From JBBDNV01 sp040877415 (lineage in GTDB: Bacteria; Planctomycetota; Planctomycetia; Pirellulales; PALSA-1355): a DNA stretch of 47,850 nucleotides. Within the stretch, counting starts at the first letter, position 1. The number at the start of each line of letters is the position of its first letter. Under the pieces are notes generated by a model that ran no database searches, was not told the origin of the DNA, and saw nothing but the letters and a program-made list of their open reading frames with translations. The stretch spans positions 1 to 47,850 of the forward strand of contig JBBDNV010000201.1 in NCBI GenBank assembly GCA_040877415.1, in the 5' to 3' direction. Made by a program: the position numbers and the translations under genes. Shown piece by piece: positions 31,618 to 42,547 of the stretch.

Positions 31618-33837
31618 TTAATTGAACAGGTCATTGATTCGCGCTTTCTCCACCTCTTCGGTTGCATTGAGCACGCCCGTCTGTCCCTCGATGATGTGCT
31701 TCAGCAGGTTGACGACGTCAATGAAGCTTTCCCACAGCGACATCTGGCCGAGGATCGTTTCCATCACCTCGACCGACCGCTGGGCCAGCGCCAGCGCCTC
31801 GGTCCGTCGGTCTTCGGCGATCTTCGCGTCCCGGACGACGCCGCCGATCGACCCGCGCAGGCGGTTCAACAGGTCCTCGTGCAACTTGCGCATCGGCGTA
31901 ATGATCGTGCTTTGCAGATTTTCGCGGGCTTGTTCGTTGGCCAGATCGTTGAGCGTCATTTCCTCGAGCGTCACGTCGAGCTCGTTGGCCACTTGCCACA
32001 CCTGGCGATTGATCACCTGTTGGGCTCTTGCCAGTCCGGCCACTTCCTCGGGCTTGGCGAGCTGGCCCAACGCTTTCGACTGCGCCTTGGCGTTATCGAG
32101 CGCGGCGGCAAACCTGGCCCGCTGCTCGCGCTGCCGCATCAGGATTTCGTAGAACAACTCGTCGGGCGAGACGATCTGAAACACGAGCCAGCGCGAATGG
32201 CCGGTCTGCGTGCCCAGCGCGCAGGCGTCGGACGCCACGCTGCGCAGCCTGAGCGAGTTGCCCGGCGTCAACGCGGAATCGCGCAGCTCGAGCTCGTTGT
32301 CGTATTCGAATTGCGTGAGCGGCTCGGCGGCGCTTTGATCGGGAGCGAGCTTTTCCAGCTCGAGCTGCTTCGATTCGACTTGCGGCTTGTCGTCGTCCAG
32401 CGAGGTCAGCTCCCAGTCGAGCGCGAGCGACGCCAGGCCGAAATCGTCGTTGGCCCGGATCGAAAGCGGAATCCGGGCCACGGGCGTCACGCGGCGCCCC
32501 ACGCCGGAAGAACGGACCGTCAGCCGCGGCTCGCGATCCTTCAACAATCCGATGGCCAGGAAATACGGCTTGGAAACGAGCCCGCCGCGCCGGCCGATCA
32601 GTCGAAACTCCAGCGCCAGCGAATCCTTCATCGTCCACGAGAACGTGTAGCTGCGCTCGTCGACGCGTTGCCAGGGCGTAACGGGCAGGCCCTTGTCGAG
32701 CGCTTCGGCCGATTCGAGCGGCTGATCGGCCACGAGCGTCAGTTTCAATTGTGTCTGAGGCAGAAACAGCAGTTGCGCGGTCCCTTCGCCGACGCGCTCG
32801 ATTTCGGGGGTGCTGGAGCCGGGGCGCAGGGCGGTGATTTCCAGCGTGCCGACGCCGGGGCGGTCGACCGGCTCGACGATGATCGGACCCAGCCAGTCGT
32901 CACCGCCGGTGATGTCCATTTCCGCCGGTTCGGCCAAGGGCGGCAGCTCGTATCGAAAATGCGACTCGTCGAACTGCGCGGCGTTGCCGCGCCGCTTCGA
33001 TCCGTCGGCCAGCGTGTAGTCGATGCTGACCTGCTCGGGCGGAATGCTTTGCGGGGCCGTGGAGGACTCGACCAGCAGCGGCTCGCCGCGCCCCGAGAGC
33101 CGCCAGCGGCCGGCGGAAACTTCGGCAAACGACGGCCGGGCGTCGATCCCCACCAGCGCCATTTCGCCGCGCGGCACCAACAAGGTGCCCCCGTCGGAAA
33201 GGCCCACGACGTTCAAGTACGTATCTTGCGGCCAGCGAGCCGACGACCCGGCCAGCCATCGGCGGGCCCAGAGACTGGCCGTCCCGGGCCACACCAGGCA
33301 AAACCCGACGACCAGGCCGAGCCAGAGGCCGCAGACGGCCAGCATTTTTCGCCGCCGGCCCACGTTGAGCGTGCCGGCCAGGTCGCGCCGATCCAGCGCT
33401 TGAGCGCATTCGAGCACCGCCGCGCGGATCATGCTCGGCGAAGCCGAATCGGTCGAGGTCAACAGTTCGGGAAGCTGCAAGACGTTGGAAATCTGCTGGC
33501 CGACGCCCGGGGCGCGGCGGTCGAGCAATTCCGCCAGGTCGAGGTTCGAAAGCGGCAAGACGAGCGGCTGTATGAGCCGCCGATACGCGACGTAGGCAAT
33601 TGCCGCAACCGTGATCGCCAGCAGGCCCCACCGCGTGGACGGATCGAATCGCAGCCAGCGGTCGACCACGAGACTGGCCGCCGCCGCGGCGAGCATCGTC
33701 GTGCCGACCCAAAACACGCCCTCGACCACCAGGTGGATCCGCAGCAGCCGGCGCAGGCGCTCGAGCCGCAGCAGCACGGCGCGCTGCGCCCGGCGAAGCT
33801 CCTCGACGCTCGGTTTTTCTTCGACTGCGATGCTCAT
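31618..33837 (-). CDS. DUF4175-like membrane-anchored coiled-coil protein
   Basis: This 739-residue protein has two N-terminal membrane spans (LVVEGVFWVGTTMLAAAAA and LLAITVAAIAYVAY) and a third near residue 170 (LAVCGLWLGLVVGFCLVWPG), followed by a large periplasmic part. That part has beta-rich regions at 200-420, a DUF4175-like strand set (PVARIPLSIRANDDFGLASLALDWEL, split here by context), and a C-terminal helical rod from residue 560. Its stop lies 191 bases before the coiled-coil gene, and its start 7 bases after the VWA gene stop, so it is tightly linked to the latter. Confidence 0.8.
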   Translation of the reverse strand: MSIAVEEKPSVEELRRAQRAVLLRLERLRRLLRIHLVVEGVFWVGTTMLAAAAASLVVDRWLRFDPSTRWGLLAITVAAIAYVAYRRLIQPLVLPLSNLDLAELLDRRAPGVGQQISNVLQLPELLTSTDSASPSMIRAAVLECAQALDRRDLAGTLNVGRRRKMLAVCGLWLGLVVGFCLVWPGTASLWARRWLAGSSARWPQDTYLNVVGLSDGGTLLVPRGEMALVGIDARPSFAEVSAGRWRLSGRGEPLLVESSTAPQSIPPEQVSIDYTLADGSKRRGNAAQFDESHFRYELPPLAEPAEMDITGGDDWLGPIIVEPVDRPGVGTLEITALRPGSSTPEIERVGEGTAQLLFLPQTQLKLTLVADQPLESAEALDKGLPVTPWQRVDERSYTFSWTMKDSLALEFRLIGRRGGLVSKPYFLAIGLLKDREPRLTVRSSGVGRRVTPVARIPLSIRANDDFGLASLALDWELTSLDDDKPQVESKQLELEKLAPDQSAAEPLTQFEYDNELELRDSALTPGNSLRLRSVASDACALGTQTGHSRWLVFQIVSPDELFYEILMRQREQRARFAAALDNAKAQSKALGQLAKPEEVAGLARAQQVINRQVWQVANELDVTLEEMTLNDLANEQARENLQSTIITPMRKLHEDLLNRLRGSIGGVVRDAKIAEDRRTEALALAQRSVEVMETILGQMSLWESFIDVVNLLKHIIEGQTGVLNATEEVEKARINDLFN

Positions 33838-33844
33838 ATTCTCA

Positions 33845-36283
33845 TCACGCCATCCGCGCTCGTTTGCGCAGCACCCACTCCAAGGTCAACAACGTCATCA
33901 GGCTGCCGAACACGATCGGCGCGTCCCACAGCTCGTCGCGATACTCGAGCAAGCGGCCCACTTGCTTGACTTGGAAGGCCGCGGGCACCCGCTCGTAATC
34001 GGCCAGCGACAACACACTGCCGCCGCTTGCCTTGGCGATATCTTCCAACACGGCGCGGTCGAGCTTCGGCCGATCGAGCTCGCTCGTGGCGGCTTCGACG
34101 CGCAGAGTTAACGTCGCGGGGCGGACGGCCGGGTCGCCCTGAGCGCTCGTGTTGCCCGGCAGCACGCGCACGCTGTAGACGCCCGCTTCGGCGGCCGTAA
34201 ACGACGCTTCGGCCACGCCGAGCTGGTTCGGCACGGGCTCCATTTCCAGCGGCGTCGGCGGCGCGCCGGCCAGCTCGATTTCGCCGCGCAGATCGGCCAC
34301 CGCGCCGGTGCCGTCGCTCGCGTCAAGGGCGCGAGCGCGAATCGTGATATGGTCGCCCGTGCGATACGAGGCCTTGTCGGTCGACAAGTTAAACGGATAG
34401 CGGCCGCCCAGCGCCTTGCTGCGTCCCACGCGATCGATGAGCCGGGCCCAGAATCCGTCGAAATACTCCTCGTGCAAATAGCGCCAACGGTAAGTGCTGT
34501 CGAATCCCAAAAACACGGTCCGTCCGGGCCCGTAGCGGTGCATGGCCATCAGAACGTGGCGGCCGAAGGAGTTGCGCATGCGCGGATCGCCGTGCCGCAC
34601 GAGCACGGTGGCGCCGGGCTTGGCGCGCGTCACCGGAAAATGCCAGTACATGCCCGGCAGGCTGGTCAGCACTTCGCGATTCTTGGCCGGGTCGAGATCA
34701 AACTGCAGGATCGGGTCCAACCCTCCCTCGGTCGTCAGCTCCAGGTTCCACGGCTCGCGGGCGCTGAGCGCCACTTCGGCGGTCGAGCGGAACAGTCCGC
34801 GGTCGGCGGCCACGGGCAGCATGCGCAGCCAGCTATTGTCGACCGTACTGCCGGCCGCCCCGTCGTCGGAAGCGACGCCGTTGAACAAGTTGCGCGTGTG
34901 CATCTCGCCGGCCACGTAGACGAGCCCTCCGCCGGCCGTGCCGACAAATTCGGTGAGCAACTGCGGCCAGGCCGGCCCCAGCGCTCGCATGTCGGGATCG
35001 AACAGGATGACGACGTCGTAATGCTCGAGTTCCTGGCGGTTGAGCGGCAGACGGCGGATGGGGTTTGTGCCCACTTGTTCGTAACCGGCGCCGGCCGTTT
35101 GCAGCCAGCAGGCAAACTCCAGGCCCGTGTCGCGCACCAGCGCGTTGCGCAGAAACTGCACCTCGAACGACGGCGCGCCGGCGACGAGCAGCACGCGGAT
35201 CTGCTGCCGCACGACCTTCATCGTGTGCGTCCCAACGTTGTCGGCCTCGGTCAGCTCGGTTCCCAGGCCGTCGATCCGGGCGCGAAAGTCGATTTCACCG
35301 ACGGCCTCGGGCGTGAATTTGAAAGCGACGCGTTTGCTGGCGGCGTCCTCGTCGAAAACGATCTCCTCGCGTCCGACTTCGGTCCAGTCGGCGTTCTGTC
35401 GTTTCTCGAGCGTGACGACGCCGGTGCGGCCCTCGACGCCGTGTCCCTCGACGAGAACGCCGATCTCCGTGGGATCCCGCGCAAAAACCACCGGATCAGC
35501 CTCGATGGCCGCCAGGCGCGCGTTGCTGGGGCCTTCGAGCGTGCCGACGGCCAGCGACACGATCGGCACGCTTTGCTTGCCGGCCTGTTCGGCCACTTTG
35601 CGCGGATCTTCGCCCGCGTTGGATTGTCCCTCGCTGGCCAGAAAGATGCCGGCGATCGGCTGTCCTCGATGTTCGGCCAGGGCGGCGGACAGGGCCGCTC
35701 CGATCGCCGTTTCCGTCCCCCGCGGCTCGACCTCGGCCAGCTTGTCGCGCTCGAGCGCCTCCGGCTGGTTTGAAAAACCGTAGATGAATACCTCGCGGCC
35801 GTCGCCCAGCTCGTCGAGGATTTGACCCAGCGCCCGCTTGGCGAGCTCCAGCCGAGCCTGCTTGCGCAGGGCCTCGACGTTTTCCAGGTCGAGCTTCCGG
35901 GCCAACTGGGTTTGCGCGGCACCTTCGGGATACGGGTCGTTCAGACCCATGCTTGCGGACGTGTCGACCAGAACCAGCAGGTGCGACGGCACCAGCTCGC
36001 GCTTGGTGATCACCAGCACGAGCTCCAAGAGCATGATGGCCACACAGGCCAGCACCAGCGAGCGAACCGCCACGAGCACCAGGCGCATGCCGCGCCGCAC
36101 GGTGCTCACTTCGCTGCGATACAGATAGTACACCCCGACGACGCACACCACGGCCAGCACGACGTACGCGACGGCCCACAACCCTCGCGGGAGCGAAAGA
36201 AACTCGAGCGCAAGCGACGAGTCTTGATCGGCCCATTCGGGCGCTTTCCTCAGACCCAGCAACCATCGCGTGAGTTCCGTCAT
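33845..36283 (-). CDS. membrane protein with VWA domain
   Basis: This 812-residue protein begins with two membrane spans (LWAVAYVVLAVVCVVGVYYL and SLVLACVAIMLLELVLVI). A VWA domain follows with the MIDAS DTSASMG near residue 107, then a long extracellular part with a glutamine-amidotransferase-like fold (the segment YDVVILFDPDMRALG and GGGLVYVAGEMHTRN), strand-rich repeats, and a final membrane helix (GSLMTLLTLEWVLRKRARM). This plan is common in planctomycetes next to MoxR/DUF58/BatA genes. It should take part in metal-dependent binding at the membrane. Confidence 0.88.
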   Translation of the reverse strand: MTELTRWLLGLRKAPEWADQDSSLALEFLSLPRGLWAVAYVVLAVVCVVGVYYLYRSEVSTVRRGMRLVLVAVRSLVLACVAIMLLELVLVITKRELVPSHLLVLVDTSASMGLNDPYPEGAAQTQLARKLDLENVEALRKQARLELAKRALGQILDELGDGREVFIYGFSNQPEALERDKLAEVEPRGTETAIGAALSAALAEHRGQPIAGIFLASEGQSNAGEDPRKVAEQAGKQSVPIVSLAVGTLEGPSNARLAAIEADPVVFARDPTEIGVLVEGHGVEGRTGVVTLEKRQNADWTEVGREEIVFDEDAASKRVAFKFTPEAVGEIDFRARIDGLGTELTEADNVGTHTMKVVRQQIRVLLVAGAPSFEVQFLRNALVRDTGLEFACWLQTAGAGYEQVGTNPIRRLPLNRQELEHYDVVILFDPDMRALGPAWPQLLTEFVGTAGGGLVYVAGEMHTRNLFNGVASDDGAAGSTVDNSWLRMLPVAADRGLFRSTAEVALSAREPWNLELTTEGGLDPILQFDLDPAKNREVLTSLPGMYWHFPVTRAKPGATVLVRHGDPRMRNSFGRHVLMAMHRYGPGRTVFLGFDSTYRWRYLHEEYFDGFWARLIDRVGRSKALGGRYPFNLSTDKASYRTGDHITIRARALDASDGTGAVADLRGEIELAGAPPTPLEMEPVPNQLGVAEASFTAAEAGVYSVRVLPGNTSAQGDPAVRPATLTLRVEAATSELDRPKLDRAVLEDIAKASGGSVLSLADYERVPAAFQVKQVGRLLEYRDELWDAPIVFGSLMTLLTLEWVLRKRARMA

Positions 36284-36331
36284 GAATCGCCTGAAAAACC
36301 GTCTGCTTGCCGATTTCGGGTTTGATGCTCC

Positions 36332-38512
36332 CTAACGCTGCCGGCCGGCCCAGCGCGCGAAGCAGGCCTCAAAGACCAGCAATCCCAGCATGCAAGTGGC
36401 CAGCGTGCGCCAGATTTCGCGTCCCCGCACCGCCAACGACGTGTCGCCCTGGGTGCCGATCGAGATCACTTCCGGCGCCAGCGCTCCCCATAGTCCGCGG
36501 AAATCGTCGACGCTGATGCGCTCCAGATTGCTTTCGCGCCGGTCGGGATTGACGGCGAACTGTTGGCTCATCGCGCCAGAGACCGAGTCGCGCCACGTCA
36601 TCCTGTACAAGCCCGCGCGGCGCGTGTCGCGGTAGCTCAACTCGGCCAGGCGCGACGATTGGCCGGGGCCCTTGTCGGTCGGGGCGGCGACGACCAGCGG
36701 CTGGGGCTCGTCCCCGTCGGGCACTTCAATGGCCGGGAGCGAAATATTGTGCGAGGCCGGCACCCGGACGCTCAACGTCTGGCCTGCCGTGAACTCGCGA
36801 AACCGCGCATCGGTTCGGGCGATTGCCCGGGCCGTTTCGCGCACCGCCAGCACGTAGCTGGCCTCCGTGGGCCAATCGCTCCAACCGCGATCGGCGGCCG
36901 TGGTCCAAATCAGCACTCTGCCCGCGCCGACGATCTTCTCGACGACCGCGGGCGCGGCTGCCTGGTTGTTCCAGCGGGCCAGAACGCGCACGCCGTCGGC
37001 GTTTTCCGTCGGCAGCTTGATCTCGTACGATTTGCGGACTTTGACGCGCTGCAGCGCCGCGGGGGTCAATTGCGCGAGCGTGTCCAAGGGCGAGCCTGCG
37101 CCGGCCTCGACCAGCAGGCCCGAGAATTCGCCGTCCGCCACGCTCACCAGCGCGGCCGGCAGCAGGCCGGCGCCGTCTTTATAAAGAAGCTGGTTGTAGA
37201 TGTCCGGATCGACCCCGTCGCCGACGAAAACCATCAGTCCCATGCCGGCGGCGACTTGCTGCTCGACGATTTCGACCTGTTCGGGCGAAAGCTGCGCGAC
37301 GTTGGCGAGCACCAGGACGTCGGGATCGCGGGCCGGCGTGGAAGCCCACTCCGAGTCGGTCAGCACTTCGACGCGAAACGCGTCGGCCGCGTCGCCCGCA
37401 AGCGACAGGGCCAGCGCCAGAAAGTCGGTTTCGCCGCCCAACGGCTCGGCCGACGGCTCGCCGTCGACGAGCTCGACGGTAATGCTCTCGCGCACGTCGA
37501 CGGCGACCGTGCGCCGGTTGTCGCCCACTAGCGCGTCTTGCGCCAATTCGAACGCGACGTCGTGCTGCCCGGGCTCCTGGAAGGTAGCCGTTAGCGGCAG
37601 CTTGATCGACTGGCCGGCGTTCAGCTCGGGCACGCGCACCAGGCTGGCTTTGCCGTCGACGATGAAATTGGCCTCCAGTCCGGCCAGGCGGCCGCCCGTG
37701 TCGTTGGTGATTTCGGCCTCAAACCGGGTGGGAGTTGCGACCAGAGCCACGCGATCCGACTGTTCTAAACCCACGAGCGCCACGTTGCCCGTGTCGGCGA
37801 TGCCCACGTCGAAAACCCGCAAACGCACGCGATCCGCCGCCCACCGATTGCCCAATTCGTCGAGCCGTTCGTCCCAGCCGGCCCGCCGCAGGTCGGTCAC
37901 CAGAGTCAACTCGTAGATCGGATACGATCCGCTGGCCATCAGGTCGTCGACGGCGCCGAGAATCGTGTCCCAGGCTCCCAGCGTTTCGGTGGGCTTTACG
38001 CCGCGGATGATGGCCATGACGTCGTCGACGTTTCCCAGCTCGACTTCGCGCAACACGGGTTCGGCGGGCTCGGAGGCCAGCACCAGCGTAAAGGCGTCCT
38101 TGGCGCCGAAAGTGGGCAGCAGGTCGGCCAGCACTTCCTGGCCGCGGGCAAGCGCCGTCTTGCCTTCCGCCGCGTAGCCTATGCTCAGCGAATCGTCGAG
38201 CACGACGATGCGGTTGGTGCGGCCGCTTGCGCCGAACCAGCGCGAAAGTCCCTCGGCGTGCATGACGGGCCGGGCCACCAGAAAGAACAACAACAACAAC
38301 AGCGCCGTGCGCAGCAACAGCAGCAGCAACTGCTCAATGCGGATCCGCCGGCGGTTGCGCTGGATCGAAAGCTTCAGATACCGCATCGGGGCCCAATCGA
38401 CGCGCCGATACTGGCGGCGATAGAGCAAGTGAATGATGATCGGAATCGCGGCCAGCGACAGACCCCACAACAGCGGCGAGTTGAGAAACGTCAGCGTGTC
38501 CATCGTTTTCAC
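36332..38512 (-). CDS. BatA-N-terminal domain protein with degenerate VWA
   Basis: This 726-residue protein opens with the aerotolerance (BatA) N-terminal unit: FLNSPLLWGLSLAAIPIIIH, then LLYRRQYRRVDWAPMRYL and a second span LLLLLLRTALLLLLFFLVAR. The VWA domain follows with DDSLSIG (D-x-S-x-S kept). The rest is periplasmic, with CARDB-like strands (ETRFEAEITNDTGGRLAG type) and a final membrane segment (LATCMLGLLVFEACFARW). Start is GTG at 38512 or ATG three codons later. The gene sits 24 bases after DUF58. Confidence 0.9.
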   Translation of the reverse strand: MKTMDTLTFLNSPLLWGLSLAAIPIIIHLLYRRQYRRVDWAPMRYLKLSIQRNRRRIRIEQLLLLLLRTALLLLLFFLVARPVMHAEGLSRWFGASGRTNRIVVLDDSLSIGYAAEGKTALARGQEVLADLLPTFGAKDAFTLVLASEPAEPVLREVELGNVDDVMAIIRGVKPTETLGAWDTILGAVDDLMASGSYPIYELTLVTDLRRAGWDERLDELGNRWAADRVRLRVFDVGIADTGNVALVGLEQSDRVALVATPTRFEAEITNDTGGRLAGLEANFIVDGKASLVRVPELNAGQSIKLPLTATFQEPGQHDVAFELAQDALVGDNRRTVAVDVRESITVELVDGEPSAEPLGGETDFLALALSLAGDAADAFRVEVLTDSEWASTPARDPDVLVLANVAQLSPEQVEIVEQQVAAGMGLMVFVGDGVDPDIYNQLLYKDGAGLLPAALVSVADGEFSGLLVEAGAGSPLDTLAQLTPAALQRVKVRKSYEIKLPTENADGVRVLARWNNQAAAPAVVEKIVGAGRVLIWTTAADRGWSDWPTEASYVLAVRETARAIARTDARFREFTAGQTLSVRVPASHNISLPAIEVPDGDEPQPLVVAAPTDKGPGQSSRLAELSYRDTRRAGLYRMTWRDSVSGAMSQQFAVNPDRRESNLERISVDDFRGLWGALAPEVISIGTQGDTSLAVRGREIWRTLATCMLGLLVFEACFARWAGRQR

Positions 38513-39413
38513 GGCAATCCGAATGCCGCCGGGGCGTCATTTGCGGGTCAAATGTTTGCGCCGCTCGCGCGCGTGCAGGTAATGCGAAAGCGCGTCGGCC
38601 AGCGGCTGGTCGGTGCGCAGAAATACGTAGTCGATGCCGCGATCTCCGCAGCCGGTGCGCACCTCGCTCAGGAAGCTTTGCATGGCGGCCTGGTACGTTT
38701 TGCGAAAGGCCCACGGTTCGGCCAGCAGCTCTTCGCTCCCCTCGATATCGCGAAACATCACCAGGTCGTCAAACGGCAGCTCGAGCTCGTCGGGATCGAG
38801 GACGTGAAACACGATGATTTCGTGCCCCCGGTATTGCAGCCGCCGCATGCCGTCGTACAGCGAGTCGCCGTCGGTCAAGAGATCGGAGAAAATGACGACC
38901 AGCCCGCGCTGTTTGATCTGCTCGCTGAGCGTTTGCAGCACCGCGCCCAACTGCGTTTCGCGATTCGGCTTGGCGTTTTCCAACAGACCGATGATCCGCG
39001 CGAGCTGGGCCTGCGTGGCGGCCGGCGGCAAAACCTCGCGGGCTTCGTTGTCCGCCAGCGCCAGCCCGACCGGATCCTGCTGCTCCACCAGCAGCGTGGC
39101 CAGCGACGCCGCGGCCGTGGCGGCGTAATGAAACTTGTTGAGCGCTCGCGAGCCGTAGCGCATCGAGGCGCTCGAATCGAGCACCAGCGTGGCGCGCAGG
39201 TTGCTCTCTTCTTCGTACTGCTTGACGTAGAACCGGTCGGTGCGGCCCAGCACGCGCCAGTCGAGCCGCCGCAAATCGTCGCCGGGCGAGTATTCGCGGT
39301 ACTCGGCAAACTCGACGTTAAAGCCGTGAAACGGGCTGCGGTGCAAGCCCGAGATCGTCCCTTCGACGACGTGGCGGGCACGCAGCGTCAACCCGTCAAT
39401 GCGGGCGAGCACT

Positions 39414-40463
<1,050 letters not shown>

Positions 40464-40475
40464 GGCAGGTCCTCG

Positions 40476-41570
40476 CTAGCGTTGGTAAACGGGTAAATAC
40501 TTGTAAGGCAATTGCAGGATGATGAGTGCGATCGCGGTGCCGTAGGCCTTGCCGATGCCGTCGCCCTGCCACGATCCTTCGCCTTTGTTCTGCATGGCGA
40601 TCAACTGATCGCGCGCGTTGGGGAAATAGTCGTCCCAGTATTGATCGCCGGCCAGGTAAAAGGCCTGCGAGGCATACAGTTGACAATAAAAGGCGTGTCC
40701 GCCGAGCTGCCAGCGCTGGTTGCCCTTGAAATGGCGCCATACGTACTCCAGGCACCGGTTCGCGACCGGCGCATCGTATTGGCCGGCGTTGTACAGCGTG
40801 GCCACGGCGGCGGCCGAAATCGCCAGCCGCGCGTCGCCGCGGCTGCGCAGCGAGTAGCAGATGCCGCCCTCGGGAGTGCTGCAGCGTTCGATGTATTGCA
40901 CGGCTTGCGAAATCGTGCCTCGCGGCACGGCCAGCCCGGCGTTGTGCGCCGCGCGCAGCGCTTGCACCTGGGTGACGGTCACGGAGCCTTCGTCGCCGCC
41001 GCCGGGAATGTAGGTCCAGCCGCCGTCGGCGCTTTGGCCCTCGGCCGTCAGCCCGACGGCCTTGTCGATCACCTCCTTGGTCCGGTCGCGCAGCGCCGGA
41101 TCGGATTCCGTGCCGTAAACGCACGCCAGGAACATCGTCGCAAAGCCGTGCCCGTGCATCGGCTGGCCGTTGTCCTGCGTGGGCCCGGTGATCAATCCGG
41201 TGTTCGTCGAGCAGTTCAGCAGATACTCGACGGCCTTTTCGACTTGCGGCGCGTAGCGCCCGCGCGTGGGCGTATTTCCATTGGCCAAATAGGCGGTCCC
41301 GGCCAAAGCGGTTATGGCGACCGGATAGGCGCGGCCCCCTTCGTCGGTGGTCCAGCTTCCGTCGCTCTGTTGATCCTTGGCCAGAAAGTCCAACCCGGCC
41401 CGCACCGCCTTGAGCGTCTCGGCGGTAATGTGCTTGGGCATGACCTCTTCGACCGCCAGTGCCGGCCGAGCGGCCGCGATCGCCGCGATCGCCGCCAGGG
41501 CCGTCAAGATACTGCATTCACAGTACCACGGCCGGCAAGACGGCTGGAATTTCCTGGTGGGGAATCGCAT
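40476..41570 (-). CDS. secreted prenyltransferase/squalene-cyclase-fold protein
   Basis: This 364-residue protein has a signal peptide and then repeats of the terpenoid-cyclase alpha/alpha toroid: GLDFLAKDQQSDGSW, AVEYLLNCSTNTG, GQSADGGWTYIP and YIERCSTPEGGICY carry the QW-like pattern. The catalytic Asp-rich motif of true cyclases is not seen, so it is more likely a binding or scaffold protein. ATG 41570 lies 13 bases after the SIMPL gene. Such proteins regularly occur beside planctomycete MoxR clusters. Confidence 0.88.
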   Translation of the reverse strand: MRFPTRKFQPSCRPWYCECSILTALAAIAAIAAARPALAVEEVMPKHITAETLKAVRAGLDFLAKDQQSDGSWTTDEGGRAYPVAITALAGTAYLANGNTPTRGRYAPQVEKAVEYLLNCSTNTGLITGPTQDNGQPMHGHGFATMFLACVYGTESDPALRDRTKEVIDKAVGLTAEGQSADGGWTYIPGGGDEGSVTVTQVQALRAAHNAGLAVPRGTISQAVQYIERCSTPEGGICYSLRSRGDARLAISAAAVATLYNAGQYDAPVANRCLEYVWRHFKGNQRWQLGGHAFYCQLYASQAFYLAGDQYWDDYFPNARDQLIAMQNKGEGSWQGDGIGKAYGTAIALIILQLPYKYLPVYQR

Positions 41571-41583
41571 GGCGTGCGGCGTC

Positions 41584-42465
41584 CTATTTCTGAGCCGTGG
41601 CCGGATCGGCCGGCTCGATGGCAAAGCGAACCAGCAGTTTCACCTGGACGGGAATGTCGGCGAGCGTCGCGGAGCTGATGCGCGGTTCTTTGGACGTTTC
41701 GAGAGCGGGGGAAGGAGCGTAGGGATTGTTCGAGCGGGCCATCGCTTGCGAGTCGCCCGCCACTTGAATTTCCTGGACCGACACGGCCGCACCCAACTTG
41801 ACGCGGTTGAGCTTCGCCAAGCGCGAGGCGCGCTCGCGGGCATCGGCCACGGCCTGTTCGTAGGCTTTCTCGCGCAGCTCGGCCAGGTCGGACACGACAA
41901 ACTGCACGTTCACGTTTTGATTGCTGTAATTGCCGTAACGCTGGCGCATCTGGATCTCGGCCTGGCTGAGCTCGATGCTTACGCCCGCGTCCTGCGCGAT
42001 GTCGATCAGCCTCCCGACGGTTTTGACCACGTCGTCAGACGGCGCCTCGCGCACGTTTTTCAGGCGTACGCGCACGGTGCTGGCAACCTCGATCTGCGTC
42101 TTGCCCGGCGCCTGCGGCACGCCGTTGATGATCCGCTGTTGCTGCGCGAGCGAGTTGCCGGCGGAAATGCCGACGCCAAGCTCCTCGGTGGAGAGATCCG
42201 CTAGTCCGAGTTTCGCGAGCGAATCGACGAGCCGTTTCCTGGCGTCTCGATATTTCACCAGCGCATCGCCGGTCAATTCGGCTTTGCCCGAGACGACGAG
42301 GTCGATTTCGACCCAGTTGGGCCGGGCCGCCACTTCGCCCGTGCCATACACTGAAATCCCCTCGCCGGCGACCATGCCGGGAATCAACGGAACCTGTGCG
42401 CTGGCATTGCCGCTGACGAGCAGCCCCCAGACAAGCAGCGCGGTGCAGCCGAAATGAAGTTTCAT
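41584..42465 (-). CDS. SIMPL (DUF541) domain protein
   Basis: This 293-residue exported protein has a signal peptide (LLVWGLLVSGNASA) and a SIMPL/DUF541 domain: ISVYGTGEVAARPNWVEIDL, then a helix with YRDARKRLVDSLAKLG, VRVRLKNV, and the helix AYEQAVADARERASRLAKL. SIMPL proteins form periplasmic oligomers of uncertain role, sometimes linked to oxidative stress. I start at ATG 42465, where the signal peptide begins. The gene follows the PQQ-propeller gene by 82 bases. Confidence 0.92.
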   Translation of the reverse strand: MKLHFGCTALLVWGLLVSGNASAQVPLIPGMVAGEGISVYGTGEVAARPNWVEIDLVVSGKAELTGDALVKYRDARKRLVDSLAKLGLADLSTEELGVGISAGNSLAQQQRIINGVPQAPGKTQIEVASTVRVRLKNVREAPSDDVVKTVGRLIDIAQDAGVSIELSQAEIQMRQRYGNYSNQNVNVQFVVSDLAELREKAYEQAVADARERASRLAKLNRVKLGAAVSVQEIQVAGDSQAMARSNNPYAPSPALETSKEPRISSATLADIPVQVKLLVRFAIEPADPATAQK

Positions 42466-42547
42466 ACCGTCAGGCCCTCGTTTGCGCCAGTAACGCTTGT
42501 GAATTGTGCCTCTGCCATCGGGACCGAAAATCATCGTATATGGAAGC

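Noticed and set aside
31696..33969. A 757-codon open frame on the plus strand.
   Set aside because: It mirrors the DUF4175-like gene; its Arg/Gln/His-rich composition is that of an antisense frame, and no ribosome binding site or fold is seen.
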